DNA from: Planctomycetaceae bacterium | GTDB lineage: Bacteria > Planctomycetota > Planctomycetia > Pirellulales > Pirellulaceae | Assembly (NCBI GenBank): GCA_002726245.1 | Contig: PBSM01000313.1 | Span: 1-42,676 of the forward strand | Direction of reading: 5' to 3' | DNA: 42,676 nucleotides | Shown here: positions 11,671 to 19,451 of the stretch, one piece after another | Layout: each line of letters starts with the position of its first letter | Numbering within the stretch: position 1 is the first letter of the stretch | The notes under the pieces: generated by a model | Told to the model about the DNA's origin: nothing | The model's database searches: none | What the model saw: only the letters and a program-made list of their open reading frames with translations | Made by a program: the position numbers and the translations under genes

Positions 11671-11732
11671 GGAGCGATGCTTTGTTTAACGGCGAGCCGA
11701 TGCTGTTGCGATGCCTCGCCTTCGGCAACGGG

Positions 11733-13127
11733 TTAAACGATCTCTTCAATTACTCGACCATGGCTAATTGGCAATGGCCGGCTGAGCTCGTCGTGGAGTT
11801 CGGTATCGGGCGGGTATCCCAGACAATGGAAGACCGTCGCAATGATGTCTCTTGGCCGCACGATGCCATCCAGTGGATAAGCCGCATGCTTATCGCTGAT
11901 TCCATGAACAGTGCCACCTCGGATGCCGCCGCCGGCCAGTGCCAGCGAAAACGAGTGACCCCAGTGATCTCGTCCGGCCCGAGCGTTGATCTTGGGTGTA
12001 TGCCCGAATTCGCCGAGCCAAACGACGAGCGTCTCGTCCAACAGGCCACGCTGGTCGAGATCTTCCAGGAGCGCCGTGAAACACTGATCCATCGTTGGCA
12101 TCAGATGCTTCTTCAACGATTCGCTGTGCTTGGCGTGAGTGTCCCAGCCTCCTTGATTCTCGTAACCCTTGACGCGGGTCCAATTGACTTGCACCAGCGA
12201 CACGCCGGTCTCGACCAGCCTCCTCGCCAGCAAACAGCTTTGGGCGAAGCGGCTTCTCCCGTATCGATCGCGAGTCTCTTTCGATTCCTGACTCAGGTCG
12301 AAAGCTGATCGTGCGCTTGACCCACTCAGCAAGTCGAACGCCTTGCGGGCCTGAAGAGTGTAATCATCCACCGCTCCGCTTTGTTCAAGCTGATCGTAAG
12401 CGTCGTTCATCTGATCCAGCAGTATCCGACGACTATCGAATCGAACGGCTGGTGTGTCCTCCGTCAGCGAGAGTCCCGGGAAGTCGAACTTGTCTTCGTG
12501 TGGTTGGCAATGGATCAGCCACGGGTCGTGGCGGCGTCCGAGGAAGCCGGCGTTTTGCCCTGGCCACGGGAAGTTGCCGTCGTTCCAGATATGCTCCGGC
12601 ACGGTAATCGCTGAGGGCAGTTGACCTGCATCGCTGCGCAAGGCTCGCACCATCGCTCCCATGCTCGGCCAGTGATTGGGAGGTTTCGGCAACGCGCTTT
12701 CGCGGTTCATCGGCTGGTGCGGGATGCCGGTCAGCATCTGGTAGCCGCTCGACGAATGCGAGTTATCGCCGCTGACGACGGCTCGCAGAACGGCGATCTT
12801 GTCGGACATCTTCGCGGTCAGCGGCATCAACTCGCCGACGCGAAGCCCCGGTGTGGCCGAATCGATCACGCCGAAGTCGCCGCGGATTTCCTTCGGAGCA
12901 TCGGGCTTTGGGTCCCAAGTCTCGTGCTGAGGCGTCCCGCCGACTAATCCGAAAAGGATAACCGACTTGGCTTTGCCGAGAGATCCCCGGCCAGCGGCGG
13001 CACTCTCCCGCGCAGCCATCAAGGAACCTAGCGACAGCCCACCCAAGCCGATTCCGCCGACGCGCAGCATCTCACGGCGGCTGATTCCATCGCACAGGCG
13101 AGTGCCGTAGTCGAGCAAGCGTAGCAT
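11733..13127 (-). CDS. DUF1501 family exported protein
   Basis: 464 residues from the ATG at 13127, which has GAAAGG just upstream; a GTG at 13142 is the alternative. A twin-arginine motif SRREMLRVGGIGLGGLSLGS opens the protein. DUF1501 landmarks are GLVGGTPQHETWDPKPDAP, VLRAVVSGDNSHSSSGYQML, GWDTHAKHSESLKKHLMP, DETLVVWLGEFGHTPK and GRDHWGHSFSLALAGGG. Same orientation as the DUF1501 gene at 10270. Its stop codon lies in a GTTTAAC sequence that begins a degenerate dyad extending to about 11690. Confidence 0.9.
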   Translation of the reverse strand: MLRLLDYGTRLCDGISRREMLRVGGIGLGGLSLGSLMAARESAAAGRGSLGKAKSVILFGLVGGTPQHETWDPKPDAPKEIRGDFGVIDSATPGLRVGELMPLTAKMSDKIAVLRAVVSGDNSHSSSGYQMLTGIPHQPMNRESALPKPPNHWPSMGAMVRALRSDAGQLPSAITVPEHIWNDGNFPWPGQNAGFLGRRHDPWLIHCQPHEDKFDFPGLSLTEDTPAVRFDSRRILLDQMNDAYDQLEQSGAVDDYTLQARKAFDLLSGSSARSAFDLSQESKETRDRYGRSRFAQSCLLARRLVETGVSLVQVNWTRVKGYENQGGWDTHAKHSESLKKHLMPTMDQCFTALLEDLDQRGLLDETLVVWLGEFGHTPKINARAGRDHWGHSFSLALAGGGIRGGTVHGISDKHAAYPLDGIVRPRDIIATVFHCLGYPPDTELHDELSRPLPISHGRVIEEIV

Positions 13128-13270
13128 CGGAGACCTTTCCACCTTGTACAGAGTATCGGGCGGGATCTTTGGCGAGTCCCACGATTTTCGCTTGATTTCG
13201 TCGCGAGTGCAACTGAAACTCCGTTTTGTAGCCCGAAGTCTTGGTGACTTTGGCGGCGGAGAGAGGTCTT

Positions 13271-14754
13271 ATGATCAGGTCACTTTGTGTTTTCTACCTC
13301 GTAGGCTGTGCACAGTTGCACGCTGCCCGCCGACCGAACCGATCGAGATCGGTGACGAGCCGCAGTTTGTCTTCGACACTCACGTCGTCGATAACCATTG
13401 GGCGATCAAATACAAACGCGAGGCGGTTCAGCGAGTCTTCCACCCGGCGAAGAAGCACTCCTCCGAACCGGTGATGGCCAGCGACGCTCCGAGTTACTTG
13501 TGGGTTGTTCGCGAGCCGGGCGGTAAGTGGCAGATGTGGTATCAGGCGAACATCCGCCTCGATAAGGAAGCCAGCGAGCCGGGACGAAAGTTCAGCACGT
13601 ACATTGCGTACGCTGAATCGGCAGACGGCATTAAGTGGAACCGACCCGATCTCGGCTTGTTCAAACACATCGATCGCAAGCCGAACAACATCGTCATCGC
13701 TCGGGCCGATCGTCCGAAGGCGGAATCATGCTCTCCGTGCATTTTGGAGGTGGCCGAGCGAGACCGCCGCGGCTTTCGCCACCTGATGATGTATCGCGTG
13801 AAAGGGGCAGGGACCGGCGACCTGAGCGGTATCCGTCTCATTGGCTCTAACGACGGAATTCATTGGGATCCAAACAGCGACACGAGGATCGCTCATCTGC
13901 ACAGCGATCACCCCAACACAGTCTCCTACGATCCGCAACTCGGCGAGTACGTAATGTTCTGCCGCCCGAAACACATCTATCGGACGTTCCGCGGTGACAT
14001 GATCGACACGGGCGCGTCGCGTCGTATCGCTCGCATGGCCAGTCGCGAATTGTGGACCGAATGGATGGCGCACACCGAGCCTCAGACGATCCTCACTCCC
14101 GACGAGATCGACAACGAGAAGCATTTCAACTTCTTCTACGGAATGCCGACGCGGTACTACGCCGGAATCTACTGGGGCTTTCTCGAACCGTTCAGGATGA
14201 ACGACTTTATCTACACGGAACTCACGACGAGTCGTGACGGAGTCCACTTCGCCCGCCTGCCGGGACGTCCGAAGCTGATCGAGTATGGTCCGGAAGGCTC
14301 GTGGGACGATGAGATGATCTTCGCCAGTCCTTCCTGGGTTGAAGTCGGTGACGAATGGTGGATCTGCTACACCGGTTGGGACGGCCCGTACGGAACGCCC
14401 GACCGCAACGGAACTATCGGCCTCGCGAAGGTCCGCAAGGAAGGTTTCATCTCGATGCGCGGCCCACGCGGCGGAGGTGTTGTCTGCACGCGCACGCTGC
14501 TCTGGCCCGGCGGCGACCTCGTGATCAACGCCGACGTATCGCAAGGCCTTCTGCACGTACGCGTTTCCGATGAACGCCGTAAACCGATCGAAGGCTTCGA
14601 TCACGGCGATTGCGAGTCATTTCAAAGCAACAGCACGGCGCACCGCGTAACTTGGCAAGATCGCTCGCTGGCGGAACTGGAAGGCAAAACGATCCGCCTG
14701 GAGTTCTATTTGCAGGACGCAGACCTTTACACATTCCGCGCGGCGGCTGAGTAG
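13271..14754 (+). CDS. Secreted beta-propeller (glycosyl-hydrolase-like) protein, frameshift in signal peptide
   Basis: The mature protein (about 13330-14754) has repeated WY/W-x-S blade-like motifs typical of five-bladed propellers of the GH43/GH32 superfamily: GGKWQMWYQANIRL, YAESADGIKWNRPDLG, RLIGSNDGIHWDPNSD, TTSRDGVHFARLPG and DEWWICYTGWDGPYG. A C-terminal beta-sandwich-like end follows (GKTIRLEFYLQDADLYTF). The exact activity is unknown. The true start is almost certainly ATG 13271: it has GGAGAGAGG upstream and encodes a signal peptide, MIRSLCVFYLVGCAQLHA, but in a different frame from the mature domain. Adding one C near 13330 joins them as AARPTEPIEIGD. The only uninterrupted frame (from 13144) replaces the signal with unlikely sequence. 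Confidence 0.75.
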
Positions 14755-14854
14755 ATCGCGGCGAAATGACTTCCGTGCCAACGGCGTTGACATCGGTCTT
14801 GACGTGTGTGCGGTAGTATGCCGTATCCTGGGTTCGAGGAAGGAGCCTGTTGCC

Positions 14855-15508
14855 ATGTCGTTTCGATTCGGGCTGAGGTCGCTGTTGATTGGTGTGACGA
14901 TTGTCGCTGTGATTGCTGCCTGGCACGTGAATTCGTTGTCAGCGAACACGCCACGGCACACCGGACGGATGTTGGATCTGGCGATCTTTGGCCGGGGTTA
15001 TCTGGAGGTGGCCGACTATGAGTCCGGCGGTAACTTCTACACGCGCAATGGCCGACTCTCGATCAACGCCGACGGACAATTGACATCCGGACGGCCTGTT
15101 GAGGAGTGGGTAGTGCAGCCGCCGATTACGTTGCCAACAGATTGGCAAGATGTCAAGATAACAACAGACGGACTTGTCTTTGTACGAACGCCTGGCCAAA
15201 CCCAAAATACGCAGGTTGGTCAGCTCCAGCTTGCGAGCTTCATCAACCCGGATGGCTTGATTTCCGTTGGACCAGATGTCTTCCAGGAAAGCGAGGAGTC
15301 GGGCTTTGCATCGCTCGGAAATCCCGGCGATAGCGCTTTCGGCTATCTGCACCAAGAATGGCTTAACGAGTCGCCGCTGAGTGCGATGCAAGCAAGGGAC
15401 TGGACGAATGTCTTGATCGGACTTCTTGCGGCGGCACTCTGTTGGGTTGGCTATGAACTACGGCAACAGCGACGTGCTTTACTCAGGTTGCAGCGACGAA
15501 TGCCTTAG
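14855..15508 (+). CDS. Membrane-anchored protein with FlgG-like flagellar rod domain
   Basis: 217 residues from ATG 14855, preceded by GAGGAAGGAG. An N-terminal transmembrane segment (LIGVTIVAVIAAW, about 11-23) of the type common in planctomycete membrane proteins is followed by a region matching the central part of flagellar rod/hook proteins such as FlgG: MLDLAIFGRGYLEVAD (39-54), FYTRNGRLSINADGQL (61-76), VGQLQLASFINPDGLISVGP (121-140) and LHQEWLNES (165-173). A second transmembrane helix (NVLIGLLAAALCWVGY, 185-200) and a basic tail end it. The FlgG N- and C-terminal coiled-coil segments that build the rod are replaced by the membrane helices. No flagellar genes are nearby, so it is unlikely to be a rod subunit; role unknown. 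Confidence 0.75.
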   Translation: MSFRFGLRSLLIGVTIVAVIAAWHVNSLSANTPRHTGRMLDLAIFGRGYLEVADYESGGNFYTRNGRLSINADGQLTSGRPVEEWVVQPPITLPTDWQDVKITTDGLVFVRTPGQTQNTQVGQLQLASFINPDGLISVGPDVFQESEESGFASLGNPGDSAFGYLHQEWLNESPLSAMQARDWTNVLIGLLAAALCWVGYELRQQRRALLRLQRRMP

Positions 15509-15538
15509 CGGCAGATGCCGGCTGTAGGAGATCGGCAC

Positions 15539-16201
15539 TCAGTCCGTCAAACCCATCCAATCAACACGACGATCGAACGCGTCAGCATTCCGGCGCAGTG
15601 TGGTCAGAATCGGCGGGACGCAACGGGTTGCAAGCTCGTCGCGATTCGAATTATCGTTCGCTTTGGCCAAGGTTTGATTCAAGACGATGCCTGCCACGTC
15701 GAGGCCATCGCGAAATGTCGCGGCGGTTATCAAAGTCTGAAGCGTTTGGTTGATCACTCCGAGCACGTTCGGAGCGACAACAACCAGTGGAAACCCAAAG
15801 TCCCAAGCTAGATCGGCGACGTAATCATCATCTGTCAGAGGAGACATCAGGCCGCCAACTCCCTCCACCAGCACGATGTCGCAACGATCCCGCCAATACT
15901 CAAGCCCTGACCGTAACAATTCAGCATCGACTTCTCTTCCCTCGGCGCGCGCCGCGAGATGTGGAGCCAGCGGCGCGGCGAAGCGTTGTGGGCAGACGTG
16001 TTCTAGGTCGCCCGACTTCCCCGCCGCGTCCCAAAGCACATACGGGTCGTCTTTCTCGTCGAAGGAGCAACCACTGGCTGCGGGCTTGTAGGCGCCAATG
16101 TTCTTTCCTTCCGCGACGAGCTGCCGTGCGATGAGAGCCGTCACGTAGGTCTTGCCGACGTCGGTATCAGTTCCGGCGATAAAAAGTCCGTGTGCAGTCA
16201 T
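15539..16201 (-). CDS. bioD: Dethiobiotin synthase
   Basis: ATP-dependent carboxylation of 7,8-diaminononanoate to dethiobiotin, the penultimate step of biotin synthesis. From ATG 16201 the protein has 220 residues, the usual BioD size; the frame continues upstream only through non-coding repeat sequence. Motifs: P-loop GTDTDVGKTYV (10-20), the substrate-binding YKPAASGC, and VEGVGGLMSPL. The stop converges on the gene ending at 15508. No other bio gene is in the window, so the pathway is scattered in this genome. Confidence 0.93.
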   Translation of the reverse strand: MTAHGLFIAGTDTDVGKTYVTALIARQLVAEGKNIGAYKPAASGCSFDEKDDPYVLWDAAGKSGDLEHVCPQRFAAPLAPHLAARAEGREVDAELLRSGLEYWRDRCDIVLVEGVGGLMSPLTDDDYVADLAWDFGFPLVVVAPNVLGVINQTLQTLITAATFRDGLDVAGIVLNQTLAKANDNSNRDELATRCVPPILTTLRRNADAFDRRVDWMGLTD

Positions 16202-16593
16202 GAGCAATTCGGATCGAACCACGGAGGCACAGATTATGTAGTGATACTTCAGCCTAGCGCGGCCTAGACAAAACAGAAGGTACGCGGCTGTCTCTTCAGC
16301 CCCGTCGGGACGACATGCAGTAGCCGGGGGTGTAAACCCCCGGAAACGTTGGCATAACATACGCAAAGCCCTGAAGGGGCGACACCATCTTGAAGTGTCG
16401 CCCCTTCGGGGCTTTGGGCGTGGTTTACCTTCCTTCCTGAGGCTCACGCCCCAGGCTACTACATGCCGCCGCTCCGCAGCTAAGATGCATTCTCAACTCG
16501 TCGTCTAGTCAAACCGAACCACAAGCGAACGCATCCGGCTCGCCGTTTGAAATCTTGTCTTCCTGCGGTGATTCTCAACGTTGATAGCATAAC
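16202..16593. repeat. Multi-hairpin dispersed repeat upstream of bioD
   Basis: The gap between bioD and the PmoA-family gene is largely made of palindromes. CCGGGGG-TGTAAA-CCCCCGG occupies 16324-16343. A 22-bp inverted repeat (21 of 22 matching) follows with arms 16364-16385 and 16395-16416 around a 9-base loop; its core is GAAGGGGCGACAC. A further GGCTCACGCCCC...CCAGGCTACTAC segment lies at about 16440-16462. Such compact strings of GC-rich dyads recur between genes in planctomycetes and related phyla. From about 16465 to 16593 no feature was seen. Confidence 0.75.
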
Positions 16594-17790
16594 CTACGGC
16601 GTTAGTTCGTAAACCTGTTGATGCTCTGCGATTCGAGCTTGCTCGGTCGTGCCGCGATGGAGAATCAGGCGATGTCGGATGACGAGCGGCTCCTCAGCAG
16701 ACAAAGCAACTGGCTCTCGACCAGGATACGCCACGTTCTGCATTCCGTAATGACGCAACAGCCAACGCGGTGGGAATTGCGCGAGCGAAGGATGGCTGAG
16801 GATGCCGACACCGGACGTCTTGCCTTTCCCGAAGCGACCGTACACGTCGGCCCAAGCGCTTGCTGTCTGGACGGCATCTGCATTGCGAACGCCCGAAGCA
16901 TCCTCGATCATCATGCCGTTCGGCGGTTTCACTCGGACGGTGAATCCGGAGTAGCCCTTCACGTTTTCGGAACCGCCAATCTTCACGTCTGGCATTAATG
17001 GTGTGAGTCGGATGATGAAGTCGATGTACTGCGCGTTCTGGCTTGCACGGAACAAACATATTGTCGTTTCTTCGGCCACGATAGGTTTCGGGCTGCCGTC
17101 GTCGTTCGTCAACAGCGGCGAAACCCAATGGGCTGTCACAAACAAGTCTGTGAACAAAGGCCCGCGATTCCTGGCCGACGATGTCTGCACAGCGACGAGA
17201 TGATCTTTGGTTACCCATGGATCTCCGATCTTGCGGTCGCCAACCCAAAGTTGATGCCATGCCCAAAACACGGCTTGATGATGGCGATGATCCGCGGGAA
17301 AGATCTCGGTAAGAGTTTCGTCGTCGAGCCCTCTTAGCCGGTGGACGAAACCAGCTCGCGTGTGGCCGTGGCGCGTCAGCGCGTCCTTTTGATAGAAGAG
17401 GATAAGCCGATCCGACTCCTTTAGCGCGTAGCCTCCAGCGCGCCTCGTTGTACTCATGACCGCTTCGTCACCGAAATCGATCTCTGCCGCCACGCCTTTC
17501 AAGTCGAGTGGTTTACCAATGAGTTCTTCAGTCGCGGTGAGTGCGATCCAAAGGCGTTTGCCCGACTCGTCAGATTGGCCCAACAGCTTCTGGTCGCCCA
17601 GCTTCGGATGCGACAACTCCCACGTCATGTTGGGCATCAACTCGCCCCGCAATTCACCCCGCACCACCGTCGCAATGCCAAGCGGAAAGTCAGCGGAGAG
17701 GTTGATGGAGACGGTTGTTTCGGCGGGCGCACCGCTACAAACCAATACAATCCAGCAACACAAGCAACCAGTGACAAGGCCCAGACGCAT
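16594..17790 (-). CDS. PmoA-family exported protein
   Basis: 398 residues from ATG 17790 with an N-terminal signal peptide (RLGLVTGCLCCWIVLVCSG). The body matches the 'methane oxygenase PmoA' family common in planctomycetes and Bacteroidetes, despite the name not shown to oxidise methane: LTRHGHTRAGFVHRLRGL, EIFPADHRHHQAVFWAWHQL with the conserved His cluster (DHRHHQ), and CLFRASQNAQYIDFIIRLTP, SENVKGYSGFTVRVKPPNG and GVGILSHPSLAQFPPRWLLR. Likely acts on carbohydrate or sugar-acid substrates outside the cytoplasm, by family context only. It follows the DUF1501 gene at 17884 in the same orientation with an inverted repeat between. Confidence 0.85.
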   Translation of the reverse strand: MRLGLVTGCLCCWIVLVCSGAPAETTVSINLSADFPLGIATVVRGELRGELMPNMTWELSHPKLGDQKLLGQSDESGKRLWIALTATEELIGKPLDLKGVAAEIDFGDEAVMSTTRRAGGYALKESDRLILFYQKDALTRHGHTRAGFVHRLRGLDDETLTEIFPADHRHHQAVFWAWHQLWVGDRKIGDPWVTKDHLVAVQTSSARNRGPLFTDLFVTAHWVSPLLTNDDGSPKPIVAEETTICLFRASQNAQYIDFIIRLTPLMPDVKIGGSENVKGYSGFTVRVKPPNGMMIEDASGVRNADAVQTASAWADVYGRFGKGKTSGVGILSHPSLAQFPPRWLLRHYGMQNVAYPGREPVALSAEEPLVIRHRLILHRGTTEQARIAEHQQVYELTP

Positions 17791-17800
17791 TTCTAATTCC

Positions 17801-17875
17801 CTTTGCGCCTTCGCGCCTTTGTGTGATACTTTCTCCCGCGCGTCGGTCCTCACGCAAAGACGCGAAGGCGCAAAG
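17801..17875. repeat. 25-bp inverted repeat (TTTGCGCCTTCGCG type)
   Basis: Arms 17801-17825 and 17851-17875 match at 23 of 25 positions around a 25-base loop. The sequence CTTTGCGCCTTCGCG is a dispersed intergenic repeat type seen in many bacteria. It starts 8 bases after the stop of the upstream DUF1501 gene and ends 10 bases before the PmoA-family ATG, so it fills the whole gap. Confidence 0.8.
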
Positions 17876-17883
17876 GAAGAGGC

Positions 17884-19341
17884 TCATGCCATGATCTCTC
17901 TCACGACGCGAACTTTCTCGACCCCGGTGAGCCGTTCTTTGAGGCCGTGGTTCTCAAAGAACAGCTCTTCGTTGTTCAGACCGAGCAGGTGCAAGATCGT
18001 TGCGTGCCAGTCGTTCACACTGACGCGATTCTCCGCGGCGCGCCAACCGATCTCGTCCGTCGAACCGTACATCGTGCCGCCTTTGATGCCGGCTCCGGCG
18101 AACCAGACCGAAAAGCCTGTCGGCCCGTGATCGCGTCCCGCCTTTGCCGGATCGGTATCTGGACGCATTTGCGCAATTGGCAGCCGGCCAAACTCGCCGC
18201 CCCAAACAACAAGCACTTCATCCATCAAGCCACGTTGCTTCAGGTCATTGAGCAATCCGGCAATCGGCTTGTCCGTCTTGCCGCAGATGCTGCGAAGGGA
18301 TGAACCGATGTTGCTGTGATTGTCCCACTGCTGACCGACCGGATAGACCTGAATAAAGCGAACGCCTCGCTCGACCAATCGCCGAGCCAGCAAACATTGC
18401 CGACCGTACGAATCGGTTTCCTTCTCGCCGATGCCATAGCCGGCGAGTGTCTGCGCCGTCTCTCGAGTCGCATCGAGGGCGTCACTGGCCGACAACTGCA
18501 TACGCGCCGCTAGCTCATAGCTGGCGATACGCGCATCGAGTTGAAGCTGTCCCGGTCGCTTGTTGCGATGAATCCGATCGAGCTTGCCGAGTAAATCGCG
18601 ACTCAGTCGTTCGACCTCGCTTGGCTCTTCGGTCTCAGGTTTCAGATTAAGGATCGGCAATCCCTTCGATCGCATCCGTGTGCCTTGATAAAGCGGCGGG
18701 AGATAGCCGGATTGCCAATTCTGAACGTGATTCGTTGGCAGCCGCCCGTCGGGCGAATCGAGCACCACGTACGCCGGCAGGTCTTGGTTCACGGTTCCCA
18801 AACCATACGTAACCCAAGCACCCAGACTCGGCAGCCCCGGCATTGTCTTACCGGATTGGATCTTGTAAATGGCTGGTTCGTGGTTCTGGTTCGTGTTGAA
18901 CATCGAACGAACGAGCGCGATGTCGTCAACATGCTTCGCGGTGTGCGGCAACAACTCCGAGACCGGCATCCCACACTCGCCGTGATTCGCAACCTTGAAA
19001 GGGCTGCGCATCAAGCCGCCTGCCGATTCAGGCGAAGACAAATCACGGGCGATGTCTTTCAAGATCGACTTGCCGTGGTTGCGGTCGAGTTCAGGTTTAG
19101 GATCGAACAAATCGACTTGCGAAGGCCCGCCTTGCATCATCAGTTGGATGACCGCTTTCGCGCGAGGGCGGACGTGCGACGGCTTTGGCAACAAATCGAA
19201 AGCCCGACGTCGAGTAGTGTGTTCTTCCGCAGCCAGCAACCCAGAACTGTCGTACAGATCGCGACTAAACAGCCACGCCAGTGCCGCGCCGTGCAGGCCG
19301 TTCGTCACACTTCCCAGAAACTTGCGTCGTGTTGATGTCAT
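17884..19341 (-). CDS. DUF1501 family exported protein
   Basis: 485 residues from ATG 19341 (MTSTRRKFLGSVTNGLHGAA, a twin-arginine-like signal). DUF1501 landmarks: IQLMMQGGPSQVDLFDPKPE, HVDDIALVRSMFNTNQNHEP, YVVLDSPDGRLP, GWRAAENRVSVNDWHATILH and GRDHGPTGFSVWFAGAGIKG. It is the downstream partner of the PSCyt1/DUF1549/DUF1553 gene at 19452, the standard planctomycete pairing. The two partners are thought to act together outside the cytoplasm; substrate unknown. The frame extends upstream to 19413 into an inverted repeat and is not used. Confidence 0.92.
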   Translation of the reverse strand: MTSTRRKFLGSVTNGLHGAALAWLFSRDLYDSSGLLAAEEHTTRRRAFDLLPKPSHVRPRAKAVIQLMMQGGPSQVDLFDPKPELDRNHGKSILKDIARDLSSPESAGGLMRSPFKVANHGECGMPVSELLPHTAKHVDDIALVRSMFNTNQNHEPAIYKIQSGKTMPGLPSLGAWVTYGLGTVNQDLPAYVVLDSPDGRLPTNHVQNWQSGYLPPLYQGTRMRSKGLPILNLKPETEEPSEVERLSRDLLGKLDRIHRNKRPGQLQLDARIASYELAARMQLSASDALDATRETAQTLAGYGIGEKETDSYGRQCLLARRLVERGVRFIQVYPVGQQWDNHSNIGSSLRSICGKTDKPIAGLLNDLKQRGLMDEVLVVWGGEFGRLPIAQMRPDTDPAKAGRDHGPTGFSVWFAGAGIKGGTMYGSTDEIGWRAAENRVSVNDWHATILHLLGLNNEELFFENHGLKERLTGVEKVRVVREIMA

Positions 19342-19375
19342 GTCTTTATGCCGGTCGGTCGGAAGGTCAAAGGGA

Positions 19376-19451
19376 CCCCAACGAATTAAGGTGACATCGA
19401 ATGCGCGCGACAAGACAACTCCTCATTCGATGTCTCCTTAATTCGTTGGGG
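19376..19451. repeat. 28-bp inverted repeat directly abutting a stop codon
   Basis: Arms 19376-19403 and 19424-19451 match at 27 of 28 positions around a 20-base loop; the outer end reads CCCCAACGAATTAAGG. The right arm touches the TAG stop (19452-19454) of the upstream minus-strand gene. No T-run follows. Confidence 0.85.

Noticed and set aside
13144..13270. Upstream start at 13144 for the propeller protein
   Set aside because: It would encode a non-signal N-terminus overlapping the promoter region; the frame-2 ATG with a strong ribosome site fits better.
16594..17790. Particulate methane monooxygenase because of the PmoA family name
   Set aside because: The family shares only a name with pMMO subunit A; no membrane helices or copper-site context is present.
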